A stretch of DNA of 12,231 nt. It comes from Rhodoferax sp. GTDB lineage: Bacteria > Pseudomonadota > Gammaproteobacteria > Burkholderiales > Burkholderiaceae_C. Positions 6,655 to 12,231 of this stretch are shown here, one piece after another; position 1 is the stretch's first letter, and each line of letters begins with the position of its first letter. Under the pieces are notes generated by a model that saw nothing but the letters and a program-made list of their open reading frames with translations, was not told where the DNA came from and searched no databases. The stretch covers positions 1 to 12,231 of the forward strand of contig JAJAZK010000430.1 of NCBI GenBank assembly GCA_026785765.1. The letters are read 5' to 3'. The position numbers were made by a program, and so were the translations under genes.

Positions 6655-7812
6655 ATGACAAACCCGACCACCAGTTGGCAGCCCGCCAGCCCCGACCAAC
6701 GCAGCCACGGCGAGCGCCGGCGCAGCAACCCAATTTCGGACCGGACCAGTCAGACCGATGACGAACGCATCAAGGCCATCAACGTACTCCCACCGCCTGA
6801 ACACCTGATTCGCTTTTTCCCAATCAGTGGCACACCGGTGGAAAAGTTGATCAAGGCGACGCGGGCCAACATCCAGAACATCATGGCCGGCAGCGATCGG
6901 CGCCTGCTGGTAGTAATGGGTCCATGCTCGATCCACGATCCGGTCGCTGCGCTCGACTACGCGCGCCAGCTTCTGGTGCAGCGCCAGCGCCACCGCGACA
7001 CACTCGAAATCGTGATGCGGGTGTATTTCGAGAAACCGCGCACCACAGTTGGCTGGAAAGGCCTGATCAACGACCCTTACCTGGACGAGACCTTCCGCAT
7101 CGACGAGGGGCTGCGGATCGCGCGCCAGTTGCTGATAGAGATCAACCGCGTGGGCCTGCCCGCTGGCAGTGAGTTCCTGGACGTGATTTCGCCTCAGTAC
7201 CTGGGCGACCTGATTTCCTGGGGCGCGATCGGCGCCCGTACCACCGAGAGCCAGGTACACCGTGAACTGGCCTCCGGTCTGTCAGCCCCGATCGGGTTCA
7301 AGAATGGCACCGATGGCAACATCCGCATTGCCACCGACGCGATCCAGGCGGCCGCCGGTGGCCACCACTTCCTGTCGGTGCACAAGAACGGCCAGGTGGC
7401 TATTGTGCAGACCAATGGCAACCCCAACTGCCACGTGATCCTGCGCGGCGGAAAGGCGCCGAATTACGACGCGGGCAGCGTCGCGGCGGCTTGCAGCCAA
7501 CTCGGTGCAGCAGGACTTCCGCAAAGCTTGATGGTAGATTGCAGCCACGCCAACTGCAGCAAACAGCATGAAAAGCAGCTTGACGTGGCACTCAGCGTGG
7601 CGGGCCAGATCAGTGGCGGGTCGGGCAGCATCTTCGGCGTCATGGTGGAGAGCCACTTGCAGGCGGGTGCTCAGAAGTTCACCCCGGGGAAGGATGATTC
7701 CAGCCAATTGCAATACGGAAAAAGTATCACCGACGCCTGCCTTGGATGGGAGCACTCACTGCAGTTGCTCGAAACCCTGTCCGAAGCGGTTGCAGCCCGC
7801 GCGCGGCGCTGA
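6655..7812 (+). CDS. aroG: 3-deoxy-7-phosphoheptulonate (DAHP) synthase, AroG type
   Basis: Condenses phosphoenolpyruvate and erythrose 4-phosphate, the first shikimate-pathway step. The protein has 385 residues. Class I-alpha motifs are GPCSIHDP (89-96), YFEKPRTTVGWKGLINDP (124-141), GAIGARTTESQVHRELASGL (190-209) and DCSHANCSK (295-303). Metal ligands by alignment to E. coli AroG are Cys91, His298, Glu332 and Asp360. TDDERIKAINVLPPPEHL (34-51) carries the Asp-Asp pair and PP segment of E. coli AroG (Asp6-Asp7), which bind inhibitory Phe, and Ser210 matches AroG Ser180, so Phe feedback is likely (inference). The N-terminus is about 29 residues longer than E. coli AroG, polar and Arg/Ser/Pro-rich, of unknown role. 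It lies behind the Phe-rich leader and terminator. It ends 26 bases from the converging mpl. Confidence 0.96.
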   Translation: MTNPTTSWQPASPDQRSHGERRRSNPISDRTSQTDDERIKAINVLPPPEHLIRFFPISGTPVEKLIKATRANIQNIMAGSDRRLLVVMGPCSIHDPVAALDYARQLLVQRQRHRDTLEIVMRVYFEKPRTTVGWKGLINDPYLDETFRIDEGLRIARQLLIEINRVGLPAGSEFLDVISPQYLGDLISWGAIGARTTESQVHRELASGLSAPIGFKNGTDGNIRIATDAIQAAAGGHHFLSVHKNGQVAIVQTNGNPNCHVILRGGKAPNYDAGSVAAACSQLGAAGLPQSLMVDCSHANCSKQHEKQLDVALSVAGQISGGSGSIFGVMVESHLQAGAQKFTPGKDDSSQLQYGKSITDACLGWEHSLQLLETLSEAVAARARR

Positions 7813-7838
7813 CGCCGCCGCGTGCCTTTGACTTGGAG

Positions 7839-9290
7839 TTACCGCAGCGCGCGGTTTTTCAGGGCGGCAACGAGCTTCTGGTGCACACCCCCAAAGCCAC
7901 CATTGCTCATGCACACAATATGGTCACCACCGCGCACGACGGCGACAACCTGCTGCACCAAGCCCTCGATCGTGTCGGCAAACCGGATCTTGTCGCCCAG
8001 CGGCTGCAGTGCCTGCGCCGCATCCCAGCCCAGCCCGGCGGTATGGCAAAAGCTCAAATCGGCCTGCGCCAGGCTGGACGGCAACTGCGCCTTCATCTGG
8101 CCCAGCTTCATGGTGTTGGTGCGTGGTTCGAACAGGGCCAGGATGCGTGCGTCACTTCCCACGCTGCGGCGCAACCCCTCCACCGTGGTCCGGATGGCCG
8201 TTGGATGGTGGGCAAAGTCATCGTACACCGTGACCACCGCGTCCCGGCCCGACGCCCCGGCCATGTTGACCCGCGCGAGCACCTCCATGCGCCGGCGCAC
8301 ATTGGCAAAAGTGGCCAAGGCACAGGCCGCAGCGGCCGGATCCACACCAACGTGTTCCGCCGCGCCGATAGCGGCCAGGGCATTGAGCTGGTTGTGCACG
8401 CCCGTCAGCGACCAGCGCACCTCACCCACTGAAACACCGCGCAGCAGCACCTGAAACTGCTCCGGCTCGCCAAGTGCGCTGAAGTCACTCACCGTGGCGC
8501 CAAAACTGCGCACCTCACTCCAGCAACCCGCGTGCATGACACGCGCCAGGCTCTCTTCCAGCCCGTTCACGATTACTCGACCGCAGCCGTGTGGCCCCTG
8601 CCCGGGCACGATCCTCAACAGGTGGTGGAATTGGCGCTCGATCGCAGCCAGATCTTCGAAGATGTCGGCGTGGTCGAATTCCAGGTTGTTCAGCACGACC
8701 GTGCGCGGCCGGTAGTGCACAAACTTGCTACGTTTGTCAAAAAACGCTGTGTCGTATTCATCCGCCTCGATCACGAACAGGCTACGCCCCGCATGGGCAG
8801 CAGCCCTGGGCGGGCCGCCGAGCCGGGCCGAGACATCAAAGTTAAGCGGTACGCCACCGACCAGAAAGCCCGGCGCGAGTCCCGCCTGCTCGAGGATCCA
8901 GGCCAGCATGGCTGTGGTTGTAGTCTTGCCATGGGTTCCCGCCACAGCCAGCACATGACGCCCCTGCAACACATGATCAGACAACCATTGCGGGCCGCTG
9001 GTGTAAGGCGCGCCCGCGTCCAGAATGGCCTCCATCAGCGGATAACGCGGGCTGCCGTCTGCCACATGAGCGCGGCTGACCACGTTGCCAATCACAAACT
9101 GGTCGGGTCGCACATCGAGCTGCGCCGCCGCATAACCCTCGACCAGATCAATCCCGAGCGCACGCAACTGGTCGCTCATCGGCGGGTAGACACCGGTGTC
9201 GCATCCGGTCACGGTGTGCCCCTGCGCGCGCGCCAGCGCCGCCAGCCCACCCATGAACGTTCCGCATATGCCAAGGATATGGATGTGCAT
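7839..9290 (-). CDS. mpl: Mpl, UDP-MurNAc:L-Ala-gamma-D-Glu-meso-DAP ligase
   Basis: A 483-residue cytoplasmic Mur-ligase family enzyme that joins recycled murein tripeptide to UDP-N-acetylmuramate using ATP, saving peptide synthesis. The N-terminal MHIHILGICGTFMGGLAALA (1-20) is the Mpl form of the UDP-sugar binding loop, distinct from MurC. The P-loop is GTHGKTTTT (118-126). EADEYDTAFFDKRSKF (175-190) and LNNLEFDHADIF (200-211) are central-domain motifs, and YDDFAHHPTAIRTTVEGLR is the C-terminal domain block. Length is within the Mpl range. ATG at 9290 is preceded at six bases by TAAAAT (9302-9297) with no Shine-Dalgarno, so the mRNA may be leaderless. It is divergent from the gene at 9329, 38 bases away, and convergent with aroG. 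Confidence 0.95.
   Translation of the reverse strand: MHIHILGICGTFMGGLAALARAQGHTVTGCDTGVYPPMSDQLRALGIDLVEGYAAAQLDVRPDQFVIGNVVSRAHVADGSPRYPLMEAILDAGAPYTSGPQWLSDHVLQGRHVLAVAGTHGKTTTTAMLAWILEQAGLAPGFLVGGVPLNFDVSARLGGPPRAAAHAGRSLFVIEADEYDTAFFDKRSKFVHYRPRTVVLNNLEFDHADIFEDLAAIERQFHHLLRIVPGQGPHGCGRVIVNGLEESLARVMHAGCWSEVRSFGATVSDFSALGEPEQFQVLLRGVSVGEVRWSLTGVHNQLNALAAIGAAEHVGVDPAAAACALATFANVRRRMEVLARVNMAGASGRDAVVTVYDDFAHHPTAIRTTVEGLRRSVGSDARILALFEPRTNTMKLGQMKAQLPSSLAQADLSFCHTAGLGWDAAQALQPLGDKIRFADTIEGLVQQVVAVVRGGDHIVCMSNGGFGGVHQKLVAALKNRALR
7841..7859 (+). terminator. Possible aroG terminator inside the 3' end of mpl
   Basis: ACCGC (7841-7845) and GCGGT (7851-7855) form a five-pair GC stem with loop AGCGC, followed by T5 (7855-7859) on the plus strand. 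It starts 28 bases after the aroG stop and overlaps the last codons of mpl on the other strand. A second GC hairpin GCGGCG/CGCCGC (7803-7818) spans the aroG stop codon but lacks a T tract. No T-tailed hairpin is seen for mpl on the minus strand. Confidence 0.45.
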
Positions 9291-9328
9291 GCCGAAATTT
9301 TAGGTGAAGGCAGGCAAAATACTCCTTT
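9291..9328. promoter_or_regulatory. 38-base divergent promoter region, mpl and the 9329 gene
   Basis: On the minus strand, TAAAAT (9302-9297) ends six bases before the mpl ATG. On the plus strand, CAAAAT (9315-9320) ends eight bases before the ATG at 9329. The two hexamers are only 12 bases apart, back to back, and any normal -35 would fall across the other gene's -10 or within its coding start. Neither side has a Shine-Dalgarno. The two promoters would probably compete. By-eye call. Confidence 0.5.
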
Positions 9329-9934
9329 ATGCAGACCATCCCGCGCAGCGCCAGTTTCGAAATCGCTGCGACCGCAGCCCGCTTGGTCGCTGAAGAAGGC
9401 CTTGAATACGGCCCGGCAAAACGCCGCGCGGTGAAAATTCTAGGGCTCAATTCCCGTGCAGCCCTGCCAGGCAACGAGGTACTGGACGAGGCGCTGCGCG
9501 AATACATCGGCATGTTTCTGGCGCAAACCCAACCAGGTGAACTGGCCGCACTGCGCAGCCTTGCACTGTCCTGGATGCTGCGCATGGAGCAGTTTCACCC
9601 GTACTTGGGCGGCGCCGTCTGGCACGGTACCGCCACCCGCCACTCGGACATCCACATCGACCTGTTCTGCGACGACCCTAAATCTGCTGAACTTGCGCTG
9701 ATCGACACCCGGGCGCAGTACGAACAGCGTACAGCGAGCGGTATACGCGGCCAGACGGTTGACACCTTGAGCATCCATGCGCGCTGCAGTGCTCTCGCCA
9801 CGATGGTTGGTGTCCATCTGAAGACGTACGACCTTGACGATCTGCGCGGCGCCCTGCGCGAAGGCCCGCGTGGACGCGCCCTGCGTGGCGATATCAACAG
9901 CGTTCGGCGTTTGCTGGAGCAGGCGGCGAGATGA
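9329..9934 (+). CDS. Uncharacterised protein with nucleotidyltransferase-like motif
   Basis: A 201-residue protein I do not recognise by name. The N-terminal half is probably helical: EIAATAARLVAEEGLEYGPAKRRAVKILG (10-38) and DEALREYIGMFLAQ (53-66). The middle reads HPYLGGAVWHGTATRHSDIHIDLFCDD (90-116). The GG turn followed after about 13 residues by D-I-H-I-D (Asp107, Asp111) then LF resembles the hGG/S...DxD signature of the DNA polymerase beta-type nucleotidyltransferase fold, though the usual GS is GGA here. There is no signal peptide or membrane segment. The C-terminus is basic (GPRGRALRGDINSVRRLLEQ). It overlaps tlpA by four bases (ATGA), so the two are cotranslated, and it diverges from mpl. 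The motif is seen; any enzyme activity is inference. Confidence 0.75.
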   Translation: MQTIPRSASFEIAATAARLVAEEGLEYGPAKRRAVKILGLNSRAALPGNEVLDEALREYIGMFLAQTQPGELAALRSLALSWMLRMEQFHPYLGGAVWHGTATRHSDIHIDLFCDDPKSAELALIDTRAQYEQRTASGIRGQTVDTLSIHARCSALATMVGVHLKTYDLDDLRGALREGPRGRALRGDINSVRRLLEQAAR

Positions 9935-10473
9935 GCACACAGCCGGAAAGCACCAGCACACGCCGCCGATGGCTGTACGGAACGGTCGGGGCCATTGCTG
10001 GCGTGACTGGCATGGCCAGCTATTGGAGAGGCAGGCGCGAGCATGCAGGGGCGACCAGTCGATCGCCAATCTGGGACAGCAGTTTCGCCAGCTTGAGCGG
10101 CCCACCGACGCAGCTGCGCGACTTTGCCGGCAAACCCCTGCTACTCAACTTCTGGGCCACTTGGTGTCCCCCCTGCATTGAGGAATTTCCGCTGTTGGAT
10201 GACTTTTATCGGAAAAACAGATCGAACGGATGGCAAGTGCTTGGATTGGCCGTGGATCAGGTGAAGGCTGTAGAAACTTTCCTGCAGCGAAATGGTGTCA
10301 GTTTTCCGATCGCGATGGCCGGATTGGCAGGCATCGACTTGAGCAGAACCCTTGGGAACCTCAGTGGCGGGTTGCCGTTTACGATTGTGTTTGGCGCCAG
10401 TGGAGAAGTGCTGCAGCGTAGAATAGGTCGTATATCGGAGCAGGATTTACGCACTTGGAGTAGCCTGCGCTAG
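9931..10473 (+). CDS. TlpA-family thiol:disulfide oxidoreductase, membrane-anchored or exported
   Basis: A 180-residue thioredoxin-fold protein. The active site WCPPC is at 78-82 within LLLNFWATWCPPCIEEFPLL (70-89), and the cis-Pro loop GGLPFTIV has Pro149. It would reduce or exchange disulfides in the periplasm, as for apocytochrome c or other secreted proteins; the specific target is not evident. The N-terminus is basic (STRRRWLYG, 9-17) followed by a short hydrophobic stretch (about 17-31). It resembles a twin-arginine pattern (T-R-R-x-W-L) or simply a signal anchor, with no clear signal peptidase site. The start ATG overlaps the previous stop as ATGA. The second half is less GC-rich than most of the window. 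I recall tlpA upstream of aroQ-accB-accC in relatives. Confidence 0.9.
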   Translation: MSTQPESTSTRRRWLYGTVGAIAGVTGMASYWRGRREHAGATSRSPIWDSSFASLSGPPTQLRDFAGKPLLLNFWATWCPPCIEEFPLLDDFYRKNRSNGWQVLGLAVDQVKAVETFLQRNGVSFPIAMAGLAGIDLSRTLGNLSGGLPFTIVFGASGEVLQRRIGRISEQDLRTWSSLR

Positions 10474-10642
10474 CCTCCAACCATAGCAGCCGAGCGCTGC
10501 CGCCCCGATGCAAAACCCGTATCGGGCTGCTGGCGGCCGAATCCAGCCTGGCAAGTTCTTTTCAGATGTTCGAAGATACGCGTTTTTGGCCTTGAATTGA
10601 GGTAAATTCGCGCTTCAGAAGATTTAAATCGTTGGAGATTGC
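10474..10642 (+). promoter_or_regulatory. tlpA-accB intergenic region: bulged hairpin and accB promoter candidate
   Basis: No ORF of note lies here. GCCGCC (10499-10504) pairs with GGCGGC (10532-10537), and inside it CCGAT (10505-10509) pairs with ATCGG (10521-10525), with a six-base bulge GCTGCT. The following T-rich stretch (10556-10564) is some 20 bases away, so this is at best an imperfect terminator for tlpA. TAAATT (10603-10608) is a -10 candidate for accB, without a convincing -35. GGAG (10634-10637) lies five bases before the accB ATG as its Shine-Dalgarno. No remnant of aroQ could be recognised. Confidence 0.4.
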
Positions 10643-11095
10643 ATGGACCTGAGAAAACTGAAAACTCTGATCGATCTTGTATCTGATTCAAATGTCTCGG
10701 AGCTTGAAATCACGGAAGCCGAAGGCAAGGTTCGCATCGTCAAGGCCAGCGTTGTCGCCCCCATACCACATTACGCCATGGCTCCAGCGCCTGTGGCCGC
10801 GCTTGCACCGGCACCAGTCGCGCCAACTGTGACGGTGCCCGCACCAGAGCCGATCAATACCGAACACGTGGTGAAGTCCCCGATGGTCGGAACTTTCTAC
10901 CGCTCCGCATCACCTGGCACAAAAGCATTTGTCGAAATTGGCGACCAGATCAAAGAGGGCGAAACGGTTTGCATCGTCGAAGCCATGAAAATACTCAACG
11001 AGATCGAGGCCGACAAGACCGGAACCATCACCAAGATCCTGTGCGACAACGGGCAGGCAGTCGAGTACGGCCAACCCTTGTTCGTAATCGAATAG
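10643..11095 (+). CDS. accB: AccB, biotin carboxyl carrier protein of acetyl-CoA carboxylase
   Basis: A 150-residue carrier whose biotin shuttles CO2 from biotin carboxylase to the carboxyltransferase, making malonyl-CoA for fatty acid synthesis. The N-terminal part (MDLRKLKTLIDLV...ELEITEAEGKVRIVK, 1-34) is the usual AccC-binding region. A Pro/Ala-rich flexible linker spans about 47-70. The biotinyl domain (75-150) opens with HVVKSPMVGTFYRS and contains EAMKILNEIEAD, with biotinylated Lys116. The residue after Lys is Ile where E. coli has Met, a change I recall as normal in Burkholderiales. GQPLFVIE is the standard end. The start is supported by GGAG five bases upstream. accC follows after 18 bases, so the two form an operon, as in E. 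coli. Confidence 0.97.
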   Translation: MDLRKLKTLIDLVSDSNVSELEITEAEGKVRIVKASVVAPIPHYAMAPAPVAALAPAPVAPTVTVPAPEPINTEHVVKSPMVGTFYRSASPGTKAFVEIGDQIKEGETVCIVEAMKILNEIEADKTGTITKILCDNGQAVEYGQPLFVIE

Positions 11096-11113
11096 GGTCG
11101 GTTGCAGACTGTC

Positions 11114-12231
11114 ATGTTCAAAAAGATCCTGGTCGCCAACCGCGGCGAAATCGCCCTGCGCATCCAGCGCGCCTGCCGTGAACTTGGTGTACGCGCCGTC
11201 ATGGTCTATTCCGAGGCCGACCGGGAGGCTAAATATGTGAAGCTGGCCGAAGAAGCGGTGTGTATCGGGCCGGCCGCATCGGCCCTTAGTTACCTCAACA
11301 TGCCAGCGATCATTTCTGCAGCCGAAGTGACCGACGCCGAGGCGATCCATCCCGGCTACGGCTTTCTCAGCGAGAACGCCGGCTTTGCCGAACGCGTCGA
11401 AAAAAGTGGTTTCCAGTTCATAGGGCCGACACCAGAGTCGATCCGCATCATGGGCGACAAGGTGTCGGCAAAACAGGCCATGATCAAGGCCGGCGTGCCC
11501 TGTGTGCCCGGCTCAGAAGGCGAATTGCCGGATGATCCGGCACAGATACGGCGTATCGCCAAACTGGTTGGCTACCCGGTCATTATCAAGGCGGCGGGCG
11601 GTGGGGGCGGGCGCGGCATGCGTGTGGTGCACACTGAAGCGGCGCTGGTCAATGCCGTACAAACGACCAAGGCCGAAGCCGGTGCCGCGTTCGGCAATCC
11701 GGCAGTCTATCTGGAGAAGTTCCTGCAGAACCCGCGCCATATCGAAATCCAGATCATGGCCGACAAGTTCAAGAATGTGGTTTATCTGGGCGAACGCGAC
11801 TGCTCCATGCAGCGGCGGCACCAGAAAATCATCGAAGAGGCACCCGCTCCAGGCATTGCACGAAAACTGATCGAGCGCATCGGGGAGCGTTGCGTAGCCG
11901 CCTGCAAGAAGATTGGCTACCGCGGGGCGGGCACCTTCGAATTCCTGTACGAGAACGGTGAGTTCTATTTCATCGAGATGAATACCCGGGTCCAGGTGGA
12001 ACATCCGGTTACCGAATTGATCACTGGCGTCGATATCGTGAAAATGCAGATCATGGTCGCGGCTGGCGAAAAACTGCCGTTCACGCAGCGCCAGATCGGG
12101 ATCCGCGGGCACGCCATCGAATGCCGCATCAACGCCGAAGATCCTTACAAATTCACGCCATCGCCCGGGCGGATCACCATGTGGCATCCGCCCGGCGGAC
12201 CCGGGGTGCGGGTGGATTCCCATATTTACAC
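11114..12231 (+). CDS. accC: AccC, biotin carboxylase of acetyl-CoA carboxylase, 3' end cut off
   Basis: The frame is open from ATG 11114 to the window end: 372 full codons of an enzyme usually near 450. It carboxylates the biotin of AccB with bicarbonate and ATP. Visible motifs are MFKKILVANRGEIALRI at the start, HPGYGFLSENA, the glycine-rich ATP-grasp loop KAAGGGGGRGMRVV, YLEKFLQNPRHIEIQI, RDCSMQRRHQKIIEEAP, FEFLYENGEFYFIEMNTR, VQVEHPVTE and GHAIECRINAEDP. These include the metal-binding Glu and the catalytic EMNxRxQVEH region. No frameshift or stop is seen. No Shine-Dalgarno precedes the ATG; translation may depend on accB, 18 bases upstream. Assignment as AccC rather than a larger biotin-dependent carboxylase rests on the pairing with accB. 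Confidence 0.96.
   Translation, partial: MFKKILVANRGEIALRIQRACRELGVRAVMVYSEADREAKYVKLAEEAVCIGPAASALSYLNMPAIISAAEVTDAEAIHPGYGFLSENAGFAERVEKSGFQFIGPTPESIRIMGDKVSAKQAMIKAGVPCVPGSEGELPDDPAQIRRIAKLVGYPVIIKAAGGGGGRGMRVVHTEAALVNAVQTTKAEAGAAFGNPAVYLEKFLQNPRHIEIQIMADKFKNVVYLGERDCSMQRRHQKIIEEAPAPGIARKLIERIGERCVAACKKIGYRGAGTFEFLYENGEFYFIEMNTRVQVEHPVTELITGVDIVKMQIMVAAGEKLPFTQRQIGIRGHAIECRINAEDPYKFTPSPGRITMWHPPGGPGVRVDSHIY

Noticed and set aside
8532..9434. 300-codon plus-strand ORF
   Set aside because: Antisense to mpl, which has all Mur-ligase motifs; no recognisable domain.
10474..10642. Remnant of aroQ
   Set aside because: Reading the stretch in frames gave no recognisable type II dehydroquinase block such as LNGPNLN.
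1..12231. tRNA, rRNA, CRISPR array, insertion sequence or prophage
   Set aside because: No cloverleaf, regularly spaced repeats, transposase or integrase motifs were seen; the window is nearly filled by housekeeping genes.

Overview
This is a housekeeping region of a GC-rich betaproteobacterial chromosome, most likely Burkholderiales and close to Comamonadaceae. The assignment rests on the GC-rich codon use, the rnb-tonB pairing, a RodA with the CADGVRW-type segment, BCCP with an EAMKILNE biotin site, and the mpl / small gene / tlpA / accB / accC order. I recognise these from memory of the families; no search was run. I see no mobile element, CRISPR array, rRNA or tRNA.

Layout. The minus strand from 2705 to 1 carries an RNase II-family exoribonuclease gene. 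It overlaps by four bases (GTGA) a tonB-like gene that runs off the left edge. Divergent from these, on the plus strand, are rodA (cell elongation SEDS glycosyltransferase), a beta-hydroxyacid dehydrogenase gene and tldD (metalloprotease subunit). Next comes an attenuator-type leader and aroG (DAHP synthase, first step of aromatic amino acid synthesis). mpl (murein peptide recycling ligase) lies on the minus strand, tail to tail with aroG. Divergent from mpl are an unrecognised gene with a nucleotidyltransferase-like motif and an overlapping TlpA-type thioredoxin gene. The window ends in accB and a truncated accC (acetyl-CoA carboxylase, fatty acid synthesis).

Most interesting. (1) Between tldD and aroG is a 22-codon open leader with five Phe codons in eight (FFSGFFWF). 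A strong GC hairpin with a T tract follows it, before the aroG start. This is the layout of a Phe-responsive transcription attenuator like that of E. coli pheA. AroG keeps residues of the Phe-sensitive allosteric site, so phenylalanine would act on both transcription and enzyme. (2) Six starts (rnb, rodA, tldD, the aroG leader, mpl and the 9329 gene) have a -10-like hexamer ending only 5 to 8 bases before the start codon and no Shine-Dalgarno, which suggests leaderless mRNAs. (3) The 9329 gene has no function I recognise. (4) The aroQ gene that I recall often lying between tlpA and accB in related bacteria is absent; a 169-base, less GC-rich gap with a bulged hairpin lies there instead.

The genes share no single pathway. 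rodA and mpl concern the cell wall, aroG aromatic amino acids, and accB/accC fatty acids.
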